From NCBI GenBank assembly GCA_047618295.1, contig JBLHKL010000117.1, positions 1 through 5,860 of the forward strand: a stretch of 5,860 nt of DNA, given 5' to 3'. The DNA comes from UBA7359 sp047618295. GTDB taxonomy: Bacteria; Pseudomonadota; Gammaproteobacteria; Eutrophobiales; Eutrophobiaceae. Within the stretch, counting starts at the first letter, position 1. Each line of letters begins with the position of its first letter. The position numbers were made by a program, and so were the translations under genes. Positions 1 to 5,341 of this stretch are shown here, piece after piece. Below the pieces are notes generated by a model, which worked only from the letters and a program-made list of their open reading frames with translations, searched no databases and was not told the origin of the DNA.

Positions 1-446
1 CGATCATACGTAAAGACTTTATGATTGACCCTTATCAAGTATACGAGGCAAGAGTTATTGGTGCTGATGCTATCTTGATTATTGTTTCTGCCTTATCGGA
101 TATGCAAATGCAAGATCTTGTCGGCACAGCCAATGAGGTTGGCCTGGATGTGCTGGTTGAAGTACACGACCGTGTAGAGCTTGAACGCGGCATGATGTTA
201 CGCACACCACTCATTGGTATTAATAACCGTAACTTACATACATTCGAAACGGATCTTGATACAACATTGGGACTCTTAACAGATGTCTTTCATGATCGTA
301 CTGTTGTTACAGAAAGTGGCATTCATACACAAGATGATGTGAGCTTAATGCGAAAAAATAATGTTAACGCCTTTCTTGTAGGTGAGGCATTTATGAAAGT
401 AGAAAACCCTGGAGAGGAACTCAAGCAACTATTTTTCAATAATTAA
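1..446 (+). CDS. trpC: Indole-3-glycerol phosphate synthase, C-terminal part (5' end outside window)
   Basis: TrpC converts 1-(2-carboxyphenylamino)-1-deoxyribulose 5-phosphate to indole-3-glycerol phosphate in cytoplasmic tryptophan synthesis. The reading frame is open from base 3, before the first ATG at 21, and starts with IIRKDF, the conserved strand carrying the catalytic lysine, so the ATG is internal. Later (beta/alpha)8-barrel motifs follow in order: DPYQVYEAR, GADAILLI-like GADAILII, LVEVHD (catalytic Glu), IGINNRNL (Asn), VTESGI (Glu-Ser) and FLVGEAFM (phosphate-binding glycine). About 147 codons are present; with a usual family length near 260-270 residues, roughly 115 N-terminal residues lie outside the window. 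The protein ends shortly after the last barrel helix, so it is monofunctional and not a TrpC-TrpF fusion as in E. coli. A trpGD-type operon upstream is plausible but cannot be seen. Confidence 0.96.
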   Translation, partial: IIRKDFMIDPYQVYEARVIGADAILIIVSALSDMQMQDLVGTANEVGLDVLVEVHDRVELERGMMLRTPLIGINNRNLHTFETDLDTTLGLLTDVFHDRTVVTESGIHTQDDVSLMRKNNVNAFLVGEAFMKVENPGEELKQLFFNN

Positions 447-457
447 TTTATCTAACC

Positions 458-476
458 TGATGGGAAGCCATCATTT
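458..476 (+). terminator. Weak hairpin after trpC, possible terminator
   Basis: TGATGG (458-463) pairs with CCATCA (468-473) around a GAAG loop, followed by only three T residues. It lies 11 nt after the trpC stop and before the ribosome binding site of the next gene. The 6-bp stem and short T tract make it at best a leaky terminator, so some read-through into the propeller gene is possible. Confidence 0.3.
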
Positions 477-496
477 CACAATGGAGCACTTAAGTA

Positions 497-1384
497 ATGT
501 TTACTCATAATTTAAAAATAAGCGCAATAACTCTAGTATTATCATTTTCATTTATTAGTACCGCGTTTGCTGATGGACATGAGCTTGAGCTGATGTGGGA
601 AGTAGGTGGTTTAGCCAACCCGGAATCAGTTGTCTATGACCCTATACTTAATCATCTATATGTTTCCAATGTTAATGGTGGCCCTCTTGATAAAGATGGC
701 AATGGTTATATTTCTATCGTTTCTATGGACGGCAGAATTATCAATGAAAAATGGGTGACTGGTTTAGACGGTCCAAAAGGTCTCGCACTTTCTGGACGTA
801 CGCTATACACCGCTGACATTGATGCACTCGTTGCTATCGATGTAAACCATGGCCGCATCACTGATAGATATAAGGTGGAAGATCCAAAATTCACGAATGA
901 CCTCGCTGCTGCACCAAACGGTGATATTTATATGTCCGATATGTTAGCCAATCGTATTTATTTATTATCAGGAAGTACACTTAGCATCTGGATAGAGTCT
1001 GCTGATCTGGAAGCGCCTAATGGTTTAGATGTAGTGGGTGATGATGTCATTCTCGGCGCCTGGGGTGTAATGACTGATGGCTTTGCAACTGCTGTTGCTG
1101 GCCACTTAAAACGTATCTCTATTAAAGATAAATCAATCACCTCAATTGGTGACGGTTCTGCTGTCGGTAATATGGATGGTGTTGAAGTCGATAAAGATGG
1201 CGGCTTCTATGTCACCGACTGGATGAACGGAAAACTGTTCCACATTTCAAGTGCTGGTGAAGCAAAAGAAATACTTTCACTAAAACAAGGCAGTGCTGAT
1301 CATGAGTTTATTATCGAAAAAGACTTGATGTTTATTCCGATGATGAATGACAACATCATGTATGCCTATAAAGTTAAGCATTAA
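497..1384 (+). CDS. Secreted SMP-30/gluconolactonase-like six-bladed beta-propeller protein
   Basis: This is a 295-residue exported protein. Residues 1-25 form a signal peptide: short basic start, hydrophobic core about 8-22, and an AFA cleavage motif before Asp26, so the mature protein is probably periplasmic. The rest shows six blade-like repeats, with signatures near residues 39-60 (NPESVVYDP, LYVSN), 90-115 (GPKGLAL, LYTADI), 132-156 (TNDLAAAPNGDIYMSD), 173-190 (APNGLDVV), 225-248 (NMDGVEVD, FYVTDW) and 268-292 (DHEFI, MFIPMMNDN). An Asp-Lys-Asp-Gly-Asn-Gly loop at 65-70 resembles a calcium-binding loop. The start is set by GGAG at 483-486, ten bases upstream; no other start fits the signal peptide. 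Known relatives include lactonases and metal-dependent hydrolases, but many bacterial members with this signal peptide are uncharacterised, and the substrate cannot be inferred. It stands alone after trpC with no obvious pathway partner. Confidence 0.88.
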   Translation: MFTHNLKISAITLVLSFSFISTAFADGHELELMWEVGGLANPESVVYDPILNHLYVSNVNGGPLDKDGNGYISIVSMDGRIINEKWVTGLDGPKGLALSGRTLYTADIDALVAIDVNHGRITDRYKVEDPKFTNDLAAAPNGDIYMSDMLANRIYLLSGSTLSIWIESADLEAPNGLDVVGDDVILGAWGVMTDGFATAVAGHLKRISIKDKSITSIGDGSAVGNMDGVEVDKDGGFYVTDWMNGKLFHISSAGEAKEILSLKQGSADHEFIIEKDLMFIPMMNDNIMYAYKVKH

Positions 1385-1394
1385 ACGACTAATT

Positions 1395-1424
1395 ATCAAC
1401 GCCACCAGATTTGGTGGCGTTGAT
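1395..1424. terminator. Perfect 13-bp hairpin at the convergent gene junction
   Basis: ATCAACGCCACCA (1395-1407) and its exact reverse complement (1412-1424) flank a GATT loop. It begins 11 nt after the propeller stop and lies between converging genes, the usual place for a terminator serving both strands. Neither strand has a real U tract after the stem (GAAACTAAAA on plus, AATTAGTCGTTT on minus), so it may instead stabilise 3' ends, or act together with the T-rich hairpin at 1453-1491. Confidence 0.55.
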
Positions 1425-1452
1425 GAAACTAAAATACTATGAATAAAAAGTC

Positions 1453-1491
1453 AGAAAAGCAGGCTTTATCTAAACCCTTGCTGCTTTTTTT
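1453..1491. terminator. Candidate T-run terminator overlapping the 3' end of the small minus-strand gene
   Basis: AAAAGCAG (1455-1462) pairs with CTGCTTTT (1481-1488) around an 18-nt loop, and the plus strand continues as a run of seven T (1485-1491). On the minus strand the same stem is followed by CTGACTTTTTATT. It could therefore stop plus-strand transcripts leaving the propeller gene and minus-strand transcripts leaving the small gene. The long loop and A/T-rich stem base make it modest. Its right arm encodes the Lys/Ala-rich C-terminus of the small protein, so part of the symmetry may be coincidental. Confidence 0.35.
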
Positions 1492-1634
1492 ATCTTCTCA
1501 ACCTCAGCTTCCCAATGTTTAACTGCCTTTTCGTAATAAACAAAAACACAATTTTCACATCCACTATCACAACATTCAGATGGATTGGGCTTATCTGGTT
1601 TGTCCGGTAATTTTAATGAGGTTTGCTTATTCAT
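1470..1634 (-). CDS. Small cysteine-motif protein, oxidoreductase-like N-terminal domain type
   Basis: A 54-codon minus-strand gene starting with ATG at 1634-1632 and ending with TAG. The protein has a Lys/Pro-rich start (LPDKPDKPNP, residues 9-18), then CCDSGCENCVF (residues 21-31), then VYYEKAVKHWEAEV and a short charged helix. The pattern of Pro-rich lead, Cys-Cys-x-Ser-Gly-Cys-x-x-Cys, aromatic and Tyr matches what I recall of the small 'oxidoreductase-like protein, N-terminal' family, also found in eukaryotic OXLD1; a metal or redox role for the four cysteines is inference. Function is unknown. ATG is the only standard start in frame: the upstream frame closes at a TAA 12 codons earlier. 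No clear Shine-Dalgarno is visible. It lies 116 nt downstream of ychF on the same strand and may be transcribed with it. There is no signal peptide or membrane segment. Confidence 0.8.
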   Translation of the reverse strand: MNKQTSLKLPDKPDKPNPSECCDSGCENCVFVYYEKAVKHWEAEVEKIKKAARV

Positions 1635-1750
1635 GATTGCAGGTTGAAGTAAACAATTGATTACTATCTTTTAATGATTCGGTGTCTGGTGCCGTAGTTA
1701 TAATTTTCTGCCGATTGTCTAGCGAACCCATAACAACGAACTATTATTCC

Positions 1751-2842
1751 TTACACGTTAAACCTGAATAAGATAACGTCTCCATCTTTAACAATATATT
1801 CTTTACCCTCTGAACGCCATTTGCCCGCATCCTTGGCGCCTTGTTCTCCATTACATTCAATATAATCATCAAAGCCTGTTATCTCAGCGCGGATAAAACC
1901 ACGTTCAAAATCAGTGTGTATCACTGCTGCAGCCTTTGGTGCAGTCGCGCCTATAGCTATAGTCCATGCACGTACTTCTTTCGGTCCCACCGTAAAATAC
2001 GTTTGTAAACTAAGTAATTTATAACCGGCACGGATAATACGATTAAGACCCGGCTCTTCCATTCCCAGTGCTTCCAGAAATTCCGGCTTTTCGTCATCTT
2101 CTAATTGAGAGACTTCGGCTTCAATAGCTGCACATACAGAAATCAACTGCGCACCTTCTTTATCAGCTAATGCCTGTAATTTTTCTAACCACGAATTTGA
2201 ATTCAAACCATCTTCTTCAACATTGGCAATATACAAGGTCGGTTTTAGTGTAAGCAATTGTAAGTGTTTAATTGCCTCAAAAGCATCTTCAGACAATTCC
2301 ATAGAACGTGCAGGTAATCCCTGATCAAGATGTGCCATTAAGGCTTCGAGTTGTTCCTGTTCTTCCTTTGCTGTTTTATCACCACTACGACCTAGCTTAG
2401 TCGCTTTCTGTAGGGCCTTACTCACTGACTCTTGATCGGCAAGACACAGTTCCGTATTAATGACCTCAATATCTGATATTGGATCAACCTTACCTGCGAC
2501 ATGTACAATATTATCGTCATCAAAACAACGTACTACTTGAGCTATAGCATGAGTTTCACGAATGTTAGCAAGAAATTTATTGCCAAGGCCTTCGCCTTTT
2601 GACGCACCTTCAACCAAACCGGCAATGTCAACAAATTCCATCGTCGTTGGTATAATATTTTGTGGATTAGCAATAGCTGCTAATTGATCTAGTCGTGCAT
2701 CCGGCATAGCAACCACACCAACGTGTGGATCGATAGTACAGAAAGGATAGTTCTCTGCATCAATCGCTGAATTAGTTAATGCATTAAAGAGTGTTGATTT
2801 TCCTACGTTCGGCAAACCAACGATGCCACATTTAAATCCCAT
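1751..2842 (-). CDS. ychF: Ribosome-associated P-loop ATPase/GTPase YchF (OLA1 type)
   Basis: A complete 363-residue protein, the normal family length. YchF belongs to the Obg-related TRAFAC NTPases but prefers ATP, binds ribosomes, and in E. coli affects the oxidative stress response. Walker A/G1 GLPNVGKST is at residues 9-17, G3 DIAGLV at 72-77, and the G4 position is NVEE at 207-210 instead of NKxD, the change associated with loss of guanine specificity. A helical, charged insertion (about 130-200) fits the coiled-coil domain, and residues about 280-363 (TYFTVGPKEVRAWTI to the FRFNV end) form the TGS domain. GGAA 8 nt before the ATG can serve as ribosome binding site. The gene starts 18 nt after pth, a pairing common in proteobacteria, and is probably cotranscribed with it. 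No clear intrinsic terminator follows in the 116 nt before the next gene. Confidence 0.97.
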   Translation of the reverse strand: MGFKCGIVGLPNVGKSTLFNALTNSAIDAENYPFCTIDPHVGVVAMPDARLDQLAAIANPQNIIPTTMEFVDIAGLVEGASKGEGLGNKFLANIRETHAIAQVVRCFDDDNIVHVAGKVDPISDIEVINTELCLADQESVSKALQKATKLGRSGDKTAKEEQEQLEALMAHLDQGLPARSMELSEDAFEAIKHLQLLTLKPTLYIANVEEDGLNSNSWLEKLQALADKEGAQLISVCAAIEAEVSQLEDDEKPEFLEALGMEEPGLNRIIRAGYKLLSLQTYFTVGPKEVRAWTIAIGATAPKAAAVIHTDFERGFIRAEITGFDDYIECNGEQGAKDAGKWRSEGKEYIVKDGDVILFRFNV

Positions 2843-2860
2843 AGTGTGTGTTCCGTAATT

Positions 2861-3466
2861 TTAAGATGATGAATCGGGTTCAGACTTGTTTTTCTTATTC
2901 AGACCTGTCATCAATTTATTGAGATTGTCCTGAAAGAACTGTTCACTTTGTTCAAGCGCCAATGAAAAAGAGTCTATTATTATATTTTCCTCTTCCGCGT
3001 TTGCACGACCGAGAACATAAGGAACAACCTTATCTTTACTACCAGGATGACCAACACCGATCCTTAGTCGTAAAAATTCACTGCTACCGGTACGTTGAAT
3101 AATATCGCGCAAGCCATTATGCCCGCCGTGACCACCACCTTTCTTGAGTCGTGTTGTCCCAGGCATCAAGTCTATCTCATCATGAACCACCATAACTTGA
3201 TCGATTGATAGCTTGTAATAACTCATCAATGCTTGCACAGCAGCACCGCTTTCATTCATATAAGTCTGTGGTTTACATAGCCAGCAATCTGTCGAACCAC
3301 TTTGGTAGCGACATACTTCAGCTTGAAATTTTTTATCGGGAGAGAAAGTAAGAGAGAGTTTGTTTGCCAATGCATCAACAAACCAAAAACCCGCGTTATG
3401 CCGGGTCATTACATATTCTGGGCCTGGATTTCCCAGGCCCACAATCAATTTTACAGGTGTCGCCAC
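2861..3466 (-). CDS. pth: Peptidyl-tRNA hydrolase
   Basis: Pth cleaves the ester bond of peptidyl-tRNAs released from stalled ribosomes, recycling tRNA; it is cytoplasmic and essential in many bacteria. The 201-residue product has GLGNPG at 10-15, the catalytic His23 in TRHNAG, Met70-Asn71, Asp96 in VVHDEID, and Asn117 in GGHNGLRD. These equal E. coli Asn10, His20, Met67, Asn68, Asp93 and Asn114 with a constant offset of three, so the active site is intact. The start is GTG at 3466-3464: the preceding codon is TGA in the same frame, and the next usable start would cut into the first beta strand. It begins 6 nt after the rplY stop with no strong Shine-Dalgarno, suggesting translational coupling to rplY. 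The final residues (Lys/Asn/Ser-rich, about 190-201) are a disordered tail. Confidence 0.97.
   Translation of the reverse strand: MATPVKLIVGLGNPGPEYVMTRHNAGFWFVDALANKLSLTFSPDKKFQAEVCRYQSGSTDCWLCKPQTYMNESGAAVQALMSYYKLSIDQVMVVHDEIDLMPGTTRLKKGGGHGGHNGLRDIIQRTGSSEFLRLRIGVGHPGSKDKVVPYVLGRANAEEENIIIDSFSLALEQSEQFFQDNLNKLMTGLNKKNKSEPDSSS
3419..3441. repeat. 9-bp inverted repeat inside the start of pth
   Basis: TGGGCCTGG (3419-3427) and its exact reverse complement (3433-3441) are separated by five bases. In the pth mRNA this GC-rich hairpin covers nucleotides 26-48 of the coding region. It encodes the conserved GLGNPGP motif, so the symmetry may come partly from protein constraint, but the codons chosen make it perfect. 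Confidence 0.6.
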
Positions 3467-3472
3467 TCAGGT

Positions 3473-4156
3473 TCAGCTTTCGCCGTCTTTAGCGCCTTCA
3501 TCTGGAGCTGAAGCTTCATCTGCACCTTCTTCCGCTTCTGCTGCTGCTGCTGCATCTTCTGCTTCATCAGATGCAACTACTTTGGGTGCATGTACTGAGG
3601 CAACTGGTTTATCTTCTTCATGGCCATGCAAGAGATCCGCAATTTGCACACCTTCTGGAAGTATAAGATCGGAAAGATGTACAGTATCGCCCAGTTTGAT
3701 CTCTAACATGTCAACTTCAATGTATTCCGGCAAGTCTTTTGGCAAACAAACAATTTCCATGCCCGACATCAAATGGCTGATAACACCACCGTCATTTTTA
3801 ACACCTGCACACTTCTCTTCATTAATATAATGTAATGGGATACGCATTGTCAGGGTTTCATTAGCATCTACGCGTAGTAGATCTATATGCAAAAGTGAAC
3901 GCTTATAGGGATGACGTTGTAGATCTTTCAAGACGACACTTTCAGTTTCGCTACCAATCTTTAGAGACAGGATGTGCGAATAAAAAGCTTCATGCTCAAG
4001 ATTATGCATGACTGCATTATGTTGCAGCGTAATCATGCTGGCTTCTTTGCCGGTACCGTAAACAATACCGGGTAATTTGCCGTCACGGCGTAGGCGGCGG
4101 CTCGCACCTTTCCCTACATCTGTCCGTGCTTCGGCGACGAGTTCGAATTCATTCAT
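3473..4156 (-). CDS. rplY: Ribosomal protein L25, long Ctc form
   Basis: This 50S protein binds 5S rRNA. The 227-residue product is the two-domain Ctc/TL5-type form, unlike the short 94-residue E. coli L25. Residues 1-92 are the 5S rRNA-binding barrel, with GKGASRRLRRDGKLPGIVYG at 15-34 and the LQRHPYKRSLLHIDLLRV segment at 79-96. Residues about 97-192 are the second beta domain (IPLHYINEE, DLPEYIEVDM, DTVHLSDLILPEGV). Residues about 196-227 are an Ala/Glu/Asp-rich tail with roughly 13 acidic residues and one lysine, probably disordered. AAGGAG (plus-strand 4167-4172) ends ten bases before the ATG and supports this start. It is preceded by an 83-nt leader with two hairpins after prs and followed 6 nt later by pth. 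The order prs-rplY-pth is a familiar proteobacterial arrangement. Confidence 0.97.
   Translation of the reverse strand: MNEFELVAEARTDVGKGASRRLRRDGKLPGIVYGTGKEASMITLQHNAVMHNLEHEAFYSHILSLKIGSETESVVLKDLQRHPYKRSLLHIDLLRVDANETLTMRIPLHYINEEKCAGVKNDGGVISHLMSGMEIVCLPKDLPEYIEVDMLEIKLGDTVHLSDLILPEGVQIADLLHGHEEDKPVASVHAPKVVASDEAEDAAAAAEAEEGADEASAPDEGAKDGES
3538..3552 (-). repeat. Five GCA codons in the rplY tail
   Basis: Five identical consecutive alanine codons (GCA on the coding strand) encode Ala202-Ala206 in the acidic tail of L25. The tract is in frame, so slippage by whole units would change tail length only. It is short and may be ordinary codon bias in an Ala-rich segment. Confidence 0.75.
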
Positions 4157-4239
4157 TTTAATACTACTCCTTAATATTTAAGGGTTATTGATTACCTCCT
4201 GAACGCGACCAATCAGGAGAATTTTTGCAAAACTAGAGG
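4157..4239 (-). promoter_or_regulatory. Structured leader between prs and rplY
   Basis: Read on the minus strand, this 83-nt gap has two hairpins. The first pairs CTCCTGA (plus 4213-4219) with TCAGGAG (plus 4196-4202) around a 10-nt loop; its 3' arm continues into AGGAGGT (plus 4194-4200), a full-length Shine-Dalgarno-like motif 37 nt before the rplY ATG with no ATG, GTG or TTG at usable distance. The second pairs CCTTAA with TTAAGG (plus 4169-4183, 3-nt loop), and its 3' arm contains most of the true site AAGGAG. The first 5' arm, CUCCU, could also pair with AGGAG of the true site. Neither hairpin has a U tract in the mRNA sense, so this looks more like translational control or RNA processing than termination. 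Function is inferred only; no protein-binding data are available. Confidence 0.45.
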
Positions 4240-5193
4240 CTAATCCAGAAACATTGAGCTTAGGGATTCACCTTCTGCGATACGACGCATACTCTCAGCC
4301 AGCATTGCTGCAACGCTGAGTTGTCGAATACGATCACAGGTAGCTGCCTCTGAGCGAAGCGGGATTGTATCTGTTACTACCAATTCATCAAGTCTTGAAT
4401 TCTCTATATTTTTAATGGCATTGCCGGAAAGCACGGGATGAGTACAGTAAGCGACCACTTTTACCGCTCCAAAATCCTTCAAAGCCCCAGCTGCATTGCA
4501 TAATGTGCCTGCTGTATCGACCAAATCGTCGATAATCACGCATGTACGGCCATCCACATCGCCGATTATGTTCATAATCTCTGATTCGTTCGGATTTGGA
4601 CGTCTTTTATCAATAATCGCCAGATCCGTATCGTCAAGACGTTTTGCAAGAGCCCGAGCACGCACCACACCACCGACATCGGGCGAAACCACCATCAAAT
4701 CAGGGTATTTATGCTTCCAGACATCACCCAGCAGGACTGGCGAACCATAGACATTATCCAATGGGATATCAAAAAAGCCCTGAATCTGGTCTGCGTGTAA
4801 ATCGACGGTTAACACCCTATCTATACCTACCGCAGCTATCATATTGGCAACTACTTTGGCGGTTATCGGCACACGAGATGAACGTGAGCGTCGATCCTGA
4901 CGCGCATAACCCAGATAAGGGATAACAGCGGTAACTCGAGCTGCTGAAGCACGGCGCAAGGCATCAGCTATGACCAGTAATTCCATCAAATTATCATTTG
5001 TCGGCGCACAGACCGGCTGCATGATATAGACATCTCGACCACGGACATTTTCATTGATCTCAACCTGGACTTCACCATCGCTGAATCGGCCAACCGAGAT
5101 CTTACCCAGTGGAATATTCAAATATTCCGCTGCCTCTAAGGCTAATTTCGGATTTGCGTTACCACTGAACAACATCATATTGGAGATGGACAT
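4240..5193 (-). CDS. prs: Ribose-phosphate pyrophosphokinase (PRPP synthetase)
   Basis: Prs makes phosphoribosyl pyrophosphate from ribose 5-phosphate and ATP, the precursor for purines, pyrimidines, NAD, histidine and tryptophan. The 317-residue product matches class I bacterial enzymes (E. coli 315). Visible motifs are GRFSDGEVQVEINENVRG (35-52), APTNDNLMELL (63-73), the ATP-site stretch YARQDRRSRSSRVPITAK (96-113), DLHADQIQGFF with the metal-binding His (131-141), SPDVGGVVRARALAKRL (170-186), the catalytic flexible loop DKRRP (195-199), and the PRPP/ribose-phosphate loop IDDLVDTAGTL (221-231). All are intact. The ATG has GGAG 11 nt upstream and GAAAG closer; the alternative Met6 or Met7 would sit nearer the usual LFxGNA start, so the exact N-terminus is slightly uncertain. 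It follows the tRNA-Gln gene by 32 nt. Confidence 0.98.
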   Translation of the reverse strand: MSISNMMLFSGNANPKLALEAAEYLNIPLGKISVGRFSDGEVQVEINENVRGRDVYIMQPVCAPTNDNLMELLVIADALRRASAARVTAVIPYLGYARQDRRSRSSRVPITAKVVANMIAAVGIDRVLTVDLHADQIQGFFDIPLDNVYGSPVLLGDVWKHKYPDLMVVSPDVGGVVRARALAKRLDDTDLAIIDKRRPNPNESEIMNIIGDVDGRTCVIIDDLVDTAGTLCNAAGALKDFGAVKVVAYCTHPVLSGNAIKNIENSRLDELVVTDTIPLRSEAATCDRIRQLSVAAMLAESMRRIAEGESLSSMFLD

Positions 5194-5225
5194 GAACTTT
5201 CGTTCTCCAGACTATTTAAAAAATA

Positions 5226-5302
5226 TGGCTGGGGTACGAGGACTCGAACCTCGGAATGCATGGATCAAAACCATGTGCCTTAACCAACTTGGCCATACCC
5301 CA
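5226..5302 (-). tRNA. tRNA-Gln (anticodon UUG), CCA encoded
   Basis: The minus strand folds into a complete 77-nt tRNA. The acceptor arms TGGGGTA and TACCCCA pair over seven bases, starting with the U1-A72 pair typical of tRNA-Gln. The D arm is GCC/GGC with the conserved GG in its loop. The anticodon arm is CATGG/CCATG with loop TTTTGAT, giving anticodon TTG. A five-base variable region follows, then T arm CGAGG/CCTCG with loop TTCGAGT, discriminator G, and CCA in the DNA (plus 5226-5228). It reads CAA codons and, depending on wobble, CAG. It sits between ispE and prs on their strand, 39 and 32 nt from them, so it is probably released from a longer transcript by RNase P and 3' processing. A T6 run follows 2 nt after CCA (plus 5218-5223). 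Confidence 0.97.
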
Positions 5303-5341
5303 ATAAATCGTTTCTAATATCTTCTTACGAATGAACCGTAA

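Noticed and set aside
1697..1720. Possible minus-strand promoter for the small Cys-motif gene (TATAAC with TTCGCT 18 bases upstream)
   Set aside because: The -35 element matches the consensus at only three positions and the region is AT-rich, so the match is not better than chance.
3360..3830. Plus-strand 156-codon open frame, Ser/Ala-rich
   Set aside because: It lies antisense to pth and rplY; its Ser/Ala composition is the mirror of the GC-biased acidic tail codons of rplY, and no family pattern is visible.
4157..4200. A leader peptide served by the AGGAGGT motif upstream of rplY
   Set aside because: No ATG, GTG or TTG occurs at suitable distance after the motif; only rare starts such as ATT would be possible.
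4496..4925. Two overlapping plus-strand open frames
   Set aside because: Both are antisense to conserved prs codons, lack convincing ribosome binding sites and show no domain features.
5325..5341. TTACG/CGTAA 5-bp hairpin after ispE as terminator
   Set aside because: The stem is too short and no U tract follows on the minus strand; the tRNA and prs are probably read through.
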